Source: Janthinobacterium tructae
GTDB taxonomy: Bacteria; Pseudomonadota; Gammaproteobacteria; Burkholderiales; Burkholderiaceae_D
Direction: 5' to 3'
DNA: 64,000 bases
Assembly (NCBI RefSeq): GCF_006517255.1
Contig: NZ_CP041185.1
Coordinates: 4,774,001 to 4,838,000 of the forward strand
Both the position numbers and the translations under genes were made by a program. This document shows positions 1 to 7,952 of this stretch, piece by piece. The notes below the pieces were generated by a model, which saw nothing but the letters and a program-made list of their open reading frames with translations, was not told where the DNA came from and did not search any database. Each line of letters begins with the position of its first letter. The first letter of the stretch is position 1.

Positions 1-9
1 GGCTGGCGG

Positions 10-15
10 TATAAT
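10..15 (+). promoter_or_regulatory. candidate -10 box of the first operon
   Basis: A perfect TATAAT lies 44 bases before the GTG start of the first gene. The -35 element would fall outside the window, so only half of the promoter can be judged. Confidence 0.4.
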
Positions 16-59
16 TTATCCTTGGCAATATTCAAGCTGCGGCCCCAAGGAGATATCCG

Positions 60-779
60 GTGGAAAATCAACACAGCTCGCCCGAGCTTTTCCTGTTCCT
101 GGCGTCGACCGTGCACGACATGAAAAATTCGATCAGCGTGGTCAGCGGCACTTTGGAGTCGCTGCTGGCGGCCGAGCAGGCCAAGCCCGCGCCCCAGGCC
201 GACCCCGCCTACCTGCAGATGGCGCAGATGCTGTACCAGACCAAGCGCCTCAACGATAACCTGATCCAGCTGCTGGCCCTGTACAAGGAAGTGGGCAAGC
301 CTGGCTACCCGTTTGACGTGCAGCCGCAACTGGTGAGCCAGGTCATCGACCAGGTGGTGGACCAGGAAAAGATCCTGCTGGCCTCGAAAGGCATCCGCCT
401 GGAGACGGCTTGCCCGGCCGAGCTGATCTGGACCCTCGATGAAGACCTGGTCATCGGCGTGCTGGCGCATGCCATCAACAACGCCATCCGCTACACGAAG
501 GACACGATCCGCCTGTCGGTGCAGGAGCACGACAATATGCTCGAGCTGCGCGTGGACGACAATGGCGACGGCTACTCGCAGGCGCTGCTCGACGCGGGCG
601 GCGCAGCCATGGATGGCATGGCGGCCGGTGTGAACTTTTCCACCAACAGCACGGGACTGGGCCTGTATTTCTCCAGCGAAGTGGCGAAGATGCACAAGCA
701 CCGGGGCCGTAGCGGCAGCATCGCCCTGGAAAATGGCGGCGCGCTGGGCGGCGGCTGTTTCATCCTGCGCCTGCCCTGA
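60..779 (+). CDS. short cytosolic sensor histidine kinase
   Basis: This 239-aa protein is an ATP-dependent histidine kinase. Phosphoacceptor His19 lies in HDMKNS, the ATPase N-box in HAINNAIRY (from His137), G1 in DDNGDGY and G2 in TGLGLYFS. It has no membrane segment and no separate input domain, so it probably senses through a partner. The start is GTG, chosen because AAGGAGAT ends four bases upstream. The TPR response regulator begins 11 bases after the stop and is the likely phosphotransfer partner. The signal sensed is not visible from sequence. Confidence 0.88.
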   Translation: MENQHSSPELFLFLASTVHDMKNSISVVSGTLESLLAAEQAKPAPQADPAYLQMAQMLYQTKRLNDNLIQLLALYKEVGKPGYPFDVQPQLVSQVIDQVVDQEKILLASKGIRLETACPAELIWTLDEDLVIGVLAHAINNAIRYTKDTIRLSVQEHDNMLELRVDDNGDGYSQALLDAGGAAMDGMAAGVNFSTNSTGLGLYFSSEVAKMHKHRGRSGSIALENGGALGGGCFILRLP

Positions 780-790
780 ATGAGGATGCC

Positions 791-2521
791 ATGACGACAG
801 AGAGCCACGCCACCGCCGGCGAAGCGGGCAGCACCGACTGGGCCGACAAGCATTATCTGCTGGTCGACGACTTCATCGGCATTCGCATCCTGCTGCGCGA
901 ATCCTTGCGCAACCTGGGCGCGCGCCATATCGACCAGGCCGCCAGCGGCGGCGAAGCCATGAAGCTGCTGGCCAAGACGCGCTACGACGTGGTGCTGTGC
1001 GATTACAACCTGGGTGAAGGCAAGAATGGCCAGCAGGTGCTGGAAGAGACGCGCGTGCGCAACCTGACGGCGCCGTCGAGCGTGTGGCTGATGGTGTCGG
1101 CCGAGAAAAGCGTGGAATCGGTGATGGGCGCGGCCGAGCACCAGCCCGACGCCTACCTGATCAAACCCATCACGGAAGGCGTGCTGCTGACGCGGCTGAA
1201 CCGCGTGTGGCACAAGAAGCAGGTGTTTCGCGAAATCGACCAGGCCTGCATGGAAAAGGATTATTTGCGCGCGGCCAGATTGTGCGACGCGCAGATCGAG
1301 CTCAACAAGCTGCACGCGCTGGAATTGCTGCGCATGAAGGCATCGTTGCTGCTGAAAAGCGGCGAGCCGGAAAAGGCCCGCGCCGTGTACGAAAAAGTGC
1401 TGGCCGAGCGCGATTACAGCTGGGCCAGGGCGGGCCTGGGCAAGATCCGCATGAATAACGGCGAGCACGAGGCGGCGCGGCAGATCTTCCAGGGCGTGAT
1501 CGTCGAAAACAAGTATTACATCGATGCCTACGATCAGATGGCCGTCGCTTACCAGCTGATGGGCCAGCACGAGGAAGCCTGCGGCGTGCTGGAAAAGGCG
1601 GCGCGCCTGTCGCCCAATTCGGTGCCGCGCCAGCGCAATCTGGGGCTGGCCGCCTTGAAAGTCGGCAATGTCAGCATGGCGGAAAAGGCTTTTCGCAAGT
1701 GTATTTCCATCGGTGAATTTTCTGTCATGAAGACGCCGGATGCCTACCTGGGCCTGGCGCGCGTGTGCGGACTGAAAAAGGATGCCAAGGAGGCGCTGCA
1801 ATGGCTGCTGCTGGCGCAGCGTGAATTCCCGCCCGAGCAGATCGGTTTGCGCGCGAAGATCACGGAAGGCATGGTGCACCACGAAACGGGCGATTACCGG
1901 CGCGCGCGCAAGTGCGGCGACGAGCTCGAAGCCATGCTGCTGGAAGACCCGGCGCGGCCCGAAAAAAGCATCTGCATGGAACTGGCGACCCTGCTGTTCG
2001 CCGTCGGCGTCAAGGATGCGCCGGCCGGCCTGCTGTGCTACGTGGTAAAGAATAACCACGACAACCAGGTGGTGCAGGACGAGGTGCAAAAGATCTTCGA
2101 CAAGGCGAAGATGGGCGACGAAGGCACCAGCCTGATCATCGCTGCGCGCAAGGAAGCGTCGGACTTGATGAACAAGGGCGTGCTGCTGTGGAAGACGGAC
2201 AAGCTCAACGAGGCGGTCGCCTGGATGCGCGCGGCACGCGAAAAACTGCCGAACAACCTGCGCATCCTGTTCAATTCCGCGCAAATCATCGTGTCTTTTT
2301 TGGAGCAGCGCGGTTACCAGGCGGAATTGGCGGCCGAAGCCATGGAAGTGTTGTTGTATGTAGACAAAATCGCACCGGGACAGCAGCGCTTTGCGCAATT
2401 GATGGAGCAACTGGTGCAGCTGACGCCGCCGCCCGGGCCGGAACAGGCCGTCGAGGTGGCGGAAAAAACGCTGCCGGCGCCGGAAAAAGGGGGAAAATCC
2501 GTGCGCGAGCGTGCCGGATGA
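791..2521 (+). CDS. response regulator with C-terminal TPR repeats
   Basis: This 576-aa protein starts with a receiver domain at about residues 20-140. The acidic pair is Asp26-Asp27, the phosphoacceptor is Asp71 (VLCDYNLG) and the conserved lysine is Lys125 (LIKPI). The rest is helical with tetratricopeptide-like units, for example at about 200-300 and 450-520. There is no DNA-binding or enzymatic output domain, so the output is probably protein-protein contact. TGAGG precedes the ATG, and the gene follows the kinase by 11 bases. Together they look like a dedicated two-component pair. Confidence 0.88.
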   Translation: MTTESHATAGEAGSTDWADKHYLLVDDFIGIRILLRESLRNLGARHIDQAASGGEAMKLLAKTRYDVVLCDYNLGEGKNGQQVLEETRVRNLTAPSSVWLMVSAEKSVESVMGAAEHQPDAYLIKPITEGVLLTRLNRVWHKKQVFREIDQACMEKDYLRAARLCDAQIELNKLHALELLRMKASLLLKSGEPEKARAVYEKVLAERDYSWARAGLGKIRMNNGEHEAARQIFQGVIVENKYYIDAYDQMAVAYQLMGQHEEACGVLEKAARLSPNSVPRQRNLGLAALKVGNVSMAEKAFRKCISIGEFSVMKTPDAYLGLARVCGLKKDAKEALQWLLLAQREFPPEQIGLRAKITEGMVHHETGDYRRARKCGDELEAMLLEDPARPEKSICMELATLLFAVGVKDAPAGLLCYVVKNNHDNQVVQDEVQKIFDKAKMGDEGTSLIIAARKEASDLMNKGVLLWKTDKLNEAVAWMRAAREKLPNNLRILFNSAQIIVSFLEQRGYQAELAAEAMEVLLYVDKIAPGQQRFAQLMEQLVQLTPPPGPEQAVEVAEKTLPAPEKGGKSVRERAG

Positions 2522-2585
2522 TAAACTAGGGGCCAGCGTGGGTTCGCCCGTGCTTGAGTTGCTTTACAACAATAAGGAAGAAACT

Positions 2586-2801
2586 ATGCGTGATGTGGTC
2601 AATGAAGTGTACAAAAAAATGAAGGTCGGCAGTATTGCCTGGGTACGCCCGGTCGCCGCCAAGGGAGACACGCTGGAAACATTCCAGTCTTCGTACGAGC
2701 ACGCCAAGGCGCTGGCCGACGAAGGCCTGATCACGATCGGTGACGTAAAACGCCAGGCCGACAACATGATCGAGGCGATCCGCATTCATCGTATCGCCTG
2801 A
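2586..2801 (+). CDS. small conserved-looking protein, 71 aa
   Basis: This short soluble protein is mostly charged helix, beginning MRDVVNEVYKK and ending EAIRIHRIA. An upstream in-frame ATG-like start at 2511 exists, but AAGGAAG at 2574-2580, five bases before ATG 2586, decides the start. It lies 64 bases after the TPR response regulator on the same strand and may belong to that unit. I do not recognise a family. It is convergent with phaM. Confidence 0.7.
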   Translation: MRDVVNEVYKKMKVGSIAWVRPVAAKGDTLETFQSSYEHAKALADEGLITIGDVKRQADNMIEAIRIHRIA

Positions 2802-2822
2802 TCATATCGCTGGCTTGACGCG

Positions 2823-3545
2823 TCAGGCCTTGCCTGGTGCTTTAGCCTTGGGCGCTGCGCGTTTCGCGGGCGCCTTGCGCAGCGGGGCCTTGGCCTTGGC
2901 TGCCGTGCCTGCTTCTGCCGGCTTGGCGGACTTGCTGGCCGCTGGCTTGGCCTTGGTGCCACCGCCGAAACTGGCCGCTGCCGCACTGGCAGCGTCGGGC
3001 GACATTGCCGTCGACACGGCCTGCTTGAACTGATCTTGTAACAAATTCCACCAAGCACTTGGATTGGCCAACTGGGCTGCTGCCTGGTTGTCGGCATCGT
3101 CGGGCACCGCCGCAGCGGGTTCCGGCGCGGGCGCAGGTGCGGGCGCCGGTTTTGGTGCAGGCGCGGGTGCCGCAGGTGTCGCCTGCTGGAAAAACGCGGA
3201 AGCGTAGGGCACTGATTCAAAGACGCTTTTCTCGCTGGCGCCGGGCTGGGTGATGGCCGCCGCCAGTGAAGCACCCATCGATTTCAGCGTGGCGATGGTG
3301 CCGCGCTGTACTTCCAGCGCCTGGATACTGCCGCGCAGCATGCTGGTATTGAGGTTCAGCCATGCTTCGACGGCTTTCAGGTCGCTGATTTTCTTGTCCA
3401 GCTCTTCCACCGACATGGTGGGCGCCGTGATGCCGGGCATGCCCATGCCGGGCACGCTCATGCTGCCCCACAGGTTCTTGACGAAGTCGAGGGTATCGGT
3501 CACAACTGCTGCGCCCGGCATTTGGGGCATTTGCGGATTTGCCAT
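2823..3545 (-). CDS. phaM: PhaM-like polyhydroxyalkanoate granule regulatory protein
   Basis: The N-terminal about 120 residues carry the helical module with TLDFVKNLWGSM and ELDKKISDLKAVEAWLNLN that I recognise from PhaM/phasin-like proteins. A Pro/Ala-rich linker follows (about 135-165), then a basic Lys/Ala/Pro tail (about 190-240) resembling histone-H1 tails. In Ralstonia, PhaM links PHB granules to the nucleoid and activates PHA synthase; that is family knowledge. AGGAGAT precedes the ATG. No other pha gene is nearby, so it is a single-gene unit. Confidence 0.82.
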   Translation of the reverse strand: MANPQMPQMPGAAVVTDTLDFVKNLWGSMSVPGMGMPGITAPTMSVEELDKKISDLKAVEAWLNLNTSMLRGSIQALEVQRGTIATLKSMGASLAAAITQPGASEKSVFESVPYASAFFQQATPAAPAPAPKPAPAPAPAPEPAAAVPDDADNQAAAQLANPSAWWNLLQDQFKQAVSTAMSPDAASAAAASFGGGTKAKPAASKSAKPAEAGTAAKAKAPLRKAPAKRAAPKAKAPGKA

Positions 3546-3694
3546 GCGAAATCTCCTGGTAGGTGGATGCCCCTAGCGTAGCAGATATCAGCTTGCAACT
3601 GACGCAACGCTGCCAACATTTTCTTACATAAAACATCAGGAGTTGAGCGCGGGCAAGAAGCGGGAAGTGGGGTGGAAGCGGTACACTACGGCCT

Positions 3695-4813
3695 ATGATG
3701 CCCGACTCCTTCTTTTCGCCACCGCGCCGCCGTACCGTCATCTTTGTCGCGGTCATCGGCGCACTGCATTACGTGGCGTTGGAATGGCTCACCTCGCATG
3801 CCCGCATGGTGCCGCTGGGGCAGAATCGTGCGCAGATGGTCAGCATGGCCTTGATCGCCGAGCCGCCCAGGCCATTGCCAGTGGTGCCACCACCGCCGCC
3901 GCCCGAGTTCCCCATGCCCAAGCCCAGGCCGCCGCCACCGCCGCCGCCGACGGAACTGGCGTCGAGCGAAACGCCCCAGTGGACGGCGCCCGCCAGCGAT
4001 GTGCCGCAAGGCCCTGCCACGTCCGAGCCGGCCGCAGTGGCTGCCCCGGCCATCACGGCGCCTGCGCCTGCCGTGGCGGCCGCGCCCGCGCCAGCTGCCG
4101 CGCCGCCACCACCGGCCGTCGAGCAGGCACGGCACTACAAGACGAATGTACCTGCCTCGGCCCAGTTCGACTTGCATGTGGACCGGCGCGATGCCGACGG
4201 CACCAAGTGGCAGGGCGTGGCCGCCATGGCGTGGGACAACAAAGGCGATACCTACCAGCTGACACTGGAAGTGGGCTTGAGCATGCTGATCACGCGCATC
4301 AACCTGCTGGTGCTGACCAGCGAGGGCGTGATCGACGGCAGCGGCATCGTGCCCGTCACGGCCACGGAAAAACGCAAGGGCCGCGCGCAAACGGCCACGC
4401 ATTTCAAGCGCGACGCCAAGGCCATCACGTTTTCGGCCACGACGGCCACGGCGCTATGGCAGGAGGGGGCGCAGGACAAGGCCACGGTGCCGTTCCAGCT
4501 GGCCGCCATCGGCCGCGCCGACGTCAACCAGCTGGCCGGCAATATCGACATCCTCGTCGGCGAGGAAAAGGAAGCGACCGTGTTCCGCTTCCAGCTGGTG
4601 GGCGAGGAAGAACTCGATACCAAAATGGGCCGTCTGGTGACCTGGCATCTGCGCCGGCCACCGAAGCCCGGCACCTATTCGTCGCAGCTCGATATCTGGC
4701 TGGCGCCGTCCATGCAATGGTATCCGGTACAAATACGCAATACCGAGGCGAGCGGGGCGCTGACCACGCAAACCGTGACCCAAATTCGCGTCAATGACGC
4801 TACAGGAAAATAA
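3695..4813 (+). CDS. membrane-anchored proline-rich DUF3108 protein
   Basis: This 372-aa protein has one membrane segment at about residues 14-30, with basic PPRRR before it. A TonB-like stretch rich in Pro and Ala follows (about 50-145, with runs of 6-7 prolines), then a periplasmic DUF3108 beta-rich domain (about 150-372). The architecture suggests a spacer crossing the periplasm. ATG 3695 and ATG 3698 are adjacent, and neither has a clear ribosome-binding site. The next gene, another DUF3108 protein, starts at the base after this stop, so they are co-translated. The function of DUF3108 is unknown. Confidence 0.82.
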   Translation: MMPDSFFSPPRRRTVIFVAVIGALHYVALEWLTSHARMVPLGQNRAQMVSMALIAEPPRPLPVVPPPPPPEFPMPKPRPPPPPPPTELASSETPQWTAPASDVPQGPATSEPAAVAAPAITAPAPAVAAAPAPAAAPPPPAVEQARHYKTNVPASAQFDLHVDRRDADGTKWQGVAAMAWDNKGDTYQLTLEVGLSMLITRINLLVLTSEGVIDGSGIVPVTATEKRKGRAQTATHFKRDAKAITFSATTATALWQEGAQDKATVPFQLAAIGRADVNQLAGNIDILVGEEKEATVFRFQLVGEEELDTKMGRLVTWHLRRPPKPGTYSSQLDIWLAPSMQWYPVQIRNTEASGALTTQTVTQIRVNDATGK

Positions 4814-5575
4814 ATGATGACTTTGACTACTTTAAAACGCGTGGTGCTGGCCAGCTTGCTGGCCGCCACCCTGACTCCCGCCATGGCCGACGCGCCCGTG
4901 GAGCATCCCGTCATCAAGCGCCCCTACAAGCTGGCGCCATCGGCTGACCTCGTCTATTCGATCAAGGCCAAACAGCGCGGCATCGGACTGTCCGGCGAAT
5001 CGGTCAGCAACTGGCGCGTGGGCGATGGCAAGTATTCGCTGCTGGCCGAAACCAAGGCTGCCCTGTTCGGCAAGATTTTGGAACAGCGCAGCGAAGGCAC
5101 GGTGGACGATTTCGGCTTGGCGCCTTCTCAATTCGTGGAAAAACGCTTCCGCAAGGAAGCGGCCACCACCACGTTCAAGCGCGACAGCAAGAGCATCGTC
5201 TTCAGCGAGGGCGATGACAGCTATCCGCTGAAAGGCGGCGAACAGGACCGCAACAGTACCGTCTGGCAACTGGTCGGCGTGGCGCGCGCCACGCCCGAGA
5301 AATTCACGCCCGGTTCGGAATGGAGCTTCTTCGTGGCCGGTCGCCACGATGCCGAGCCGTGGACCTTCAAGGTCGTCAAGGATGACAAGGTCGCCACCGG
5401 CCTGGGCGAAGTGGCTGCCATCCACCTGGTCAAGGCGCCGCCGCCGGACAAGAAGGGCCAGCAAGTGGACCTGTGGCTGGCGCCGTCGCTGGAATGGTAT
5501 CCCGTGAAGGTGACGTTCGCCGATGAAGACGGCGATTACGTCGAGCAAACCTTGCAAAAGATCGTCAAGAAGTAA
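4814..5575 (+). CDS. exported DUF3108 protein
   Basis: This 253-aa protein has a signal peptide (about 1-25, cleavage near PAMADA). The rest is one DUF3108 domain, sharing the pattern LAPSLEWYPVKV with LAPSMQWYPVQI in the gene before. The two are therefore paralogues, one anchored and one released. The start directly follows the upstream TAA, with a second ATG one codon later. A role in the envelope is inferred from the signal peptide only. Confidence 0.85.
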   Translation: MMTLTTLKRVVLASLLAATLTPAMADAPVEHPVIKRPYKLAPSADLVYSIKAKQRGIGLSGESVSNWRVGDGKYSLLAETKAALFGKILEQRSEGTVDDFGLAPSQFVEKRFRKEAATTTFKRDSKSIVFSEGDDSYPLKGGEQDRNSTVWQLVGVARATPEKFTPGSEWSFFVAGRHDAEPWTFKVVKDDKVATGLGEVAAIHLVKAPPPDKKGQQVDLWLAPSLEWYPVKVTFADEDGDYVEQTLQKIVKK

Positions 5576-5587
5576 GCGCTTGCTAAT

Positions 5588-5668
5588 AACCCCGATGCAG
5601 AAACCGGGATCGGACCCTGCAGGGGGATGCACCCAGTGGGTGCATCCGATTCCGAAGGAACCGACCTT
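5588..5668 (+). other. densely structured intergenic stretch, possible RNA element
   Basis: Between the DUF3108 gene and the condensin operon lies a perfect 10-bp hairpin (arms 5625-5634 and 5638-5647, loop AGT). It is enclosed by TCGGA and TCCGA arms and preceded by CCGAT...ATCGG and the palindrome CCCTGCAGGG. No T-run follows, so it is not a standard terminator. It matches no riboswitch consensus that I know. Confidence 0.4.
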
Positions 5669-5758
5669 TCTTCGCCGTTGGGGTTTCCCTCAATACAACA
5701 CTCGGCGAACTGACTGCCCGCTGGCGGCCCTCCCACGCGCTAAATTGCATGTCAGAAC

Positions 5759-5767
5759 TGATATACT
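5759..5767 (+). promoter_or_regulatory. extended -10 promoter candidate for the condensin operon
   Basis: TG-A-TATACT forms an extended -10 motif 67 bases before the first condensin gene. No good -35 is seen, as is usual for extended -10 promoters. It lies downstream of the structured stretch, so that stretch would not be in this transcript. Confidence 0.35.
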
Positions 5768-5834
5768 GACGCCCCCGCCCCGCAGCGCTGCGTTAGCCCG
5801 CTGCGCCGCCCGCTGAACACTCATCCGGAAAAGA

Positions 5835-7217
5835 ATGATTGATATAATGGCAAGTGCAGCCGTGGCTACGGATGCACATCAGACAGAGCAAGAGCATCAC
5901 GATTCCTTGCAGGCGCATTTCCAGCCCAATATTTCGGCCGATGAAATTGAGCAAGTTTTTCACTTGAAGCGGGCGCAGCCTTTGCTGCAAGTGTTTACAG
6001 CCCTGTTTCATGGCGGTTTCGATGGCGTGCTGGTGCGTTTGCTGGTGTTGCGCGAGCTGGCGTCCGATGCGGCCACGTCCGCCTATACGCGCGCCGATAT
6101 CAACACCAAGCTGGCCTATTTATTGCCGGAAAGCCTGGAAACGGTCTTGATGCGCCTGCGCTCGAACCAGTTGCTGGCCTGGGATGCGCAGCAGGGCGTG
6201 TACCGCGTCACGCCCATGGCGCGCAACGTGCTGTCCGCTATCGACAGCCTGCTGGGCCTGGGCCAGACGGAAGACGAAGCGGAAATGGGCTTTTTGCTGT
6301 CGCAGGTGGCCGGTGCGCAAGCCGTCGGCGGCGTATCCGTTGAACAACTCCAGCATTTGCTGGGCCGCCTGGTGGATTTGACGGAAGAGTTCTCCGACGC
6401 AATTGCTTCCGGTTCCGAATTCCGGCTGCGCACGGCGCAAGCGAAGTGGAACATGGCCTGCGACTGGGTCGAGAAGGGGTCCGAGATTCTCGTGGCGATT
6501 ACTTCCGATGAAAACGCGGACAGCGCCACGCACAAGGCGGCGCAGGCCATCGGCCGCGCACAAAGTAAATTGTTGAACATGCAAGGCATGTTTTCGCGCG
6601 CGCTGAACCAGATCGAGCGCCAGCGCGTGCACCTGGGCCAGTCGGGCCTGTCGACCACGGACATCAAGCGCTGGCTCTTGCTGCATGACGACCTGGCCAG
6701 CCTGGCCGAGGGCGCCATCGACCAGCCTGTCGTGCCCCTGTTCAGCACGCCGGCCGAGATGATCGACGTGGCCGAAACGGAACTGCTGTCCGAACGGGCG
6801 GCAGGTGTCATCAACACGGGCCTGCCCAGCGGAGAGGACGCGCCCACCACCATCAGCGACGGTCCCGCCATGCAGCTTGAACTCGATGACTTGCTCGAAC
6901 GCCTGTCGAACTTTGCCAGCCTGGGCAATTTCCCCAGCATAGGCGAAGAAGGGCCGAAGTCCGTACCGGTGCAGGATTCGCTGCTGCCGGCCAGCTTTGC
7001 CGTGGCATCGTACCGCGCCTCGATGCTGCCGCTGCTCGGTGATGTGTCCGAAGCGAGCTTGCAAGGCTCGACGGCCGAACTGGCCCGTTTGCCGATCACC
7101 TTTACACCGACCGACGAGATGGTCCAACTGACCGACCCCCACGTGGCGGCCATGTCGATCGCCTCGCTTTCACTGAATGTTTCACTTGATTTAGATAGCG
7201 GCACTGCCGATGAATGA
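5835..7217 (+). CDS. mksF: kleisin-like condensin subunit (MksF/JetA type)
   Basis: This 460-aa protein has an N-terminal winged-helix region (about 35-130, ending GVYRVTPMARNVLSAIDSLL). A long helical middle (about 150-310) and an acidic, less ordered C-terminal part follow, the layout of MukF/MksF kleisins. The best argument is context. The next gene overlaps by 8 bases and looks like the KITE subunit, and the third is an SMC ATPase, the order of mksFEB and jetABC. A second ATG at 5847 is possible. It would bridge the SMC heads in a chromosome-organising complex. Confidence 0.7.
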   Translation: MIDIMASAAVATDAHQTEQEHHDSLQAHFQPNISADEIEQVFHLKRAQPLLQVFTALFHGGFDGVLVRLLVLRELASDAATSAYTRADINTKLAYLLPESLETVLMRLRSNQLLAWDAQQGVYRVTPMARNVLSAIDSLLGLGQTEDEAEMGFLLSQVAGAQAVGGVSVEQLQHLLGRLVDLTEEFSDAIASGSEFRLRTAQAKWNMACDWVEKGSEILVAITSDENADSATHKAAQAIGRAQSKLLNMQGMFSRALNQIERQRVHLGQSGLSTTDIKRWLLLHDDLASLAEGAIDQPVVPLFSTPAEMIDVAETELLSERAAGVINTGLPSGEDAPTTISDGPAMQLELDDLLERLSNFASLGNFPSIGEEGPKSVPVQDSLLPASFAVASYRASMLPLLGDVSEASLQGSTAELARLPITFTPTDEMVQLTDPHVAAMSIASLSLNVSLDLDSGTADE

Positions 7218-7944
7218 CGATTCCCAAATCCTGATTGCGCGCCTGCTCACGCATCAAACCCTGCGCCGCGACGACAAGCTCGTCAAGCGCGTGCTGTCCG
7301 ACGAGCTGTTCCGCGCCGAGATCGATGCGCGCCTGCTGGCCTGTGGCCTGAAACTGCTCGACAACGTGTATGCCGACCACGTAACTTTGGCCCTGACGCG
7401 CACCATCGAGCCGAAGATTTTCGGCGCGCGCGACGTCTGGCAAAACAATAATTTCGGTTTGGCGCGCGATGGCGTGGCCTTGCTGGTGGTGCTGTGGGCG
7501 CAGATCATCCTGCCCAAGCGCGAACGCCAGGAAACGCACCAGCACGCGGACGATGACCAGAACGATATGTTCGGCACGGAAAAACCGCTGCCGCGCGCGG
7601 AAGACGCCTCGATCGGCATTTCCTACAAGGCGCTGCTGTCGGACTTCGGCGACAAGCTGGGCAAGAAAACGCGCATGGACATGAACCTGGGCACGCTGGC
7701 CAAGCTGGGCTTCATCGAGCGTCGCGGCGACTTCATCCTGGAAGGTCCGCTGCTGGACCTGATGATGGATACCGACGTCTTGAAAGAGCGCATCATCAAT
7801 GGCGCCCTGGCCGACGTGTTCAAGCGGGCGCCGGCACGCCTGGTGGCCGTCGATCCTGACGCCGACCTGGCTGACGACCTGTCCGCCGAGATCGGCGACT
7901 TGCCAGACGCCGGTGACGCCGATTCGTCCGACCTCCCTCACTGA
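7210..7944 (+). CDS. mksE: KITE-like condensin subunit (MksE/JetB type)
   Basis: This 244-aa protein has two predicted winged-helix parts (about 1-110 and 125-200). The second includes ISYKALLSDFGDKLGKK and LGFIERRGDFILEGP, and an acidic tail follows. The length and the position between a kleisin-like gene and an SMC ATPase fit MksE/JetB, which binds the kleisin and DNA. It overlaps the upstream gene by 8 bases and the SMC gene starts 9 bases after it, so translation is probably coupled. Confidence 0.7.
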   Translation: MNDDSQILIARLLTHQTLRRDDKLVKRVLSDELFRAEIDARLLACGLKLLDNVYADHVTLALTRTIEPKIFGARDVWQNNNFGLARDGVALLVVLWAQIILPKRERQETHQHADDDQNDMFGTEKPLPRAEDASIGISYKALLSDFGDKLGKKTRMDMNLGTLAKLGFIERRGDFILEGPLLDLMMDTDVLKERIINGALADVFKRAPARLVAVDPDADLADDLSAEIGDLPDAGDADSSDLPH

Positions 7945-7952
7945 AAGCGCCC

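Noticed and set aside
572..2410. 612-codon open frame on the reverse strand opposite the TPR response regulator
   Set aside because: It is rich in His, Arg, Gln and Leu as expected for an antisense reading of GC-rich coding DNA, has no domain, and lies opposite a well-supported gene.
2802..2826. Terminator between the 71-aa gene and phaM
   Set aside because: Only the short palindrome TGACGCGTCA is present, with no stable stem or T-run.
5588..5668. Known riboswitch (TPP, cobalamin, glycine, SAM, guanidine) before the condensin operon
   Set aside because: None of the consensus cores known to me match; it also seems to lie upstream of the likely start point.
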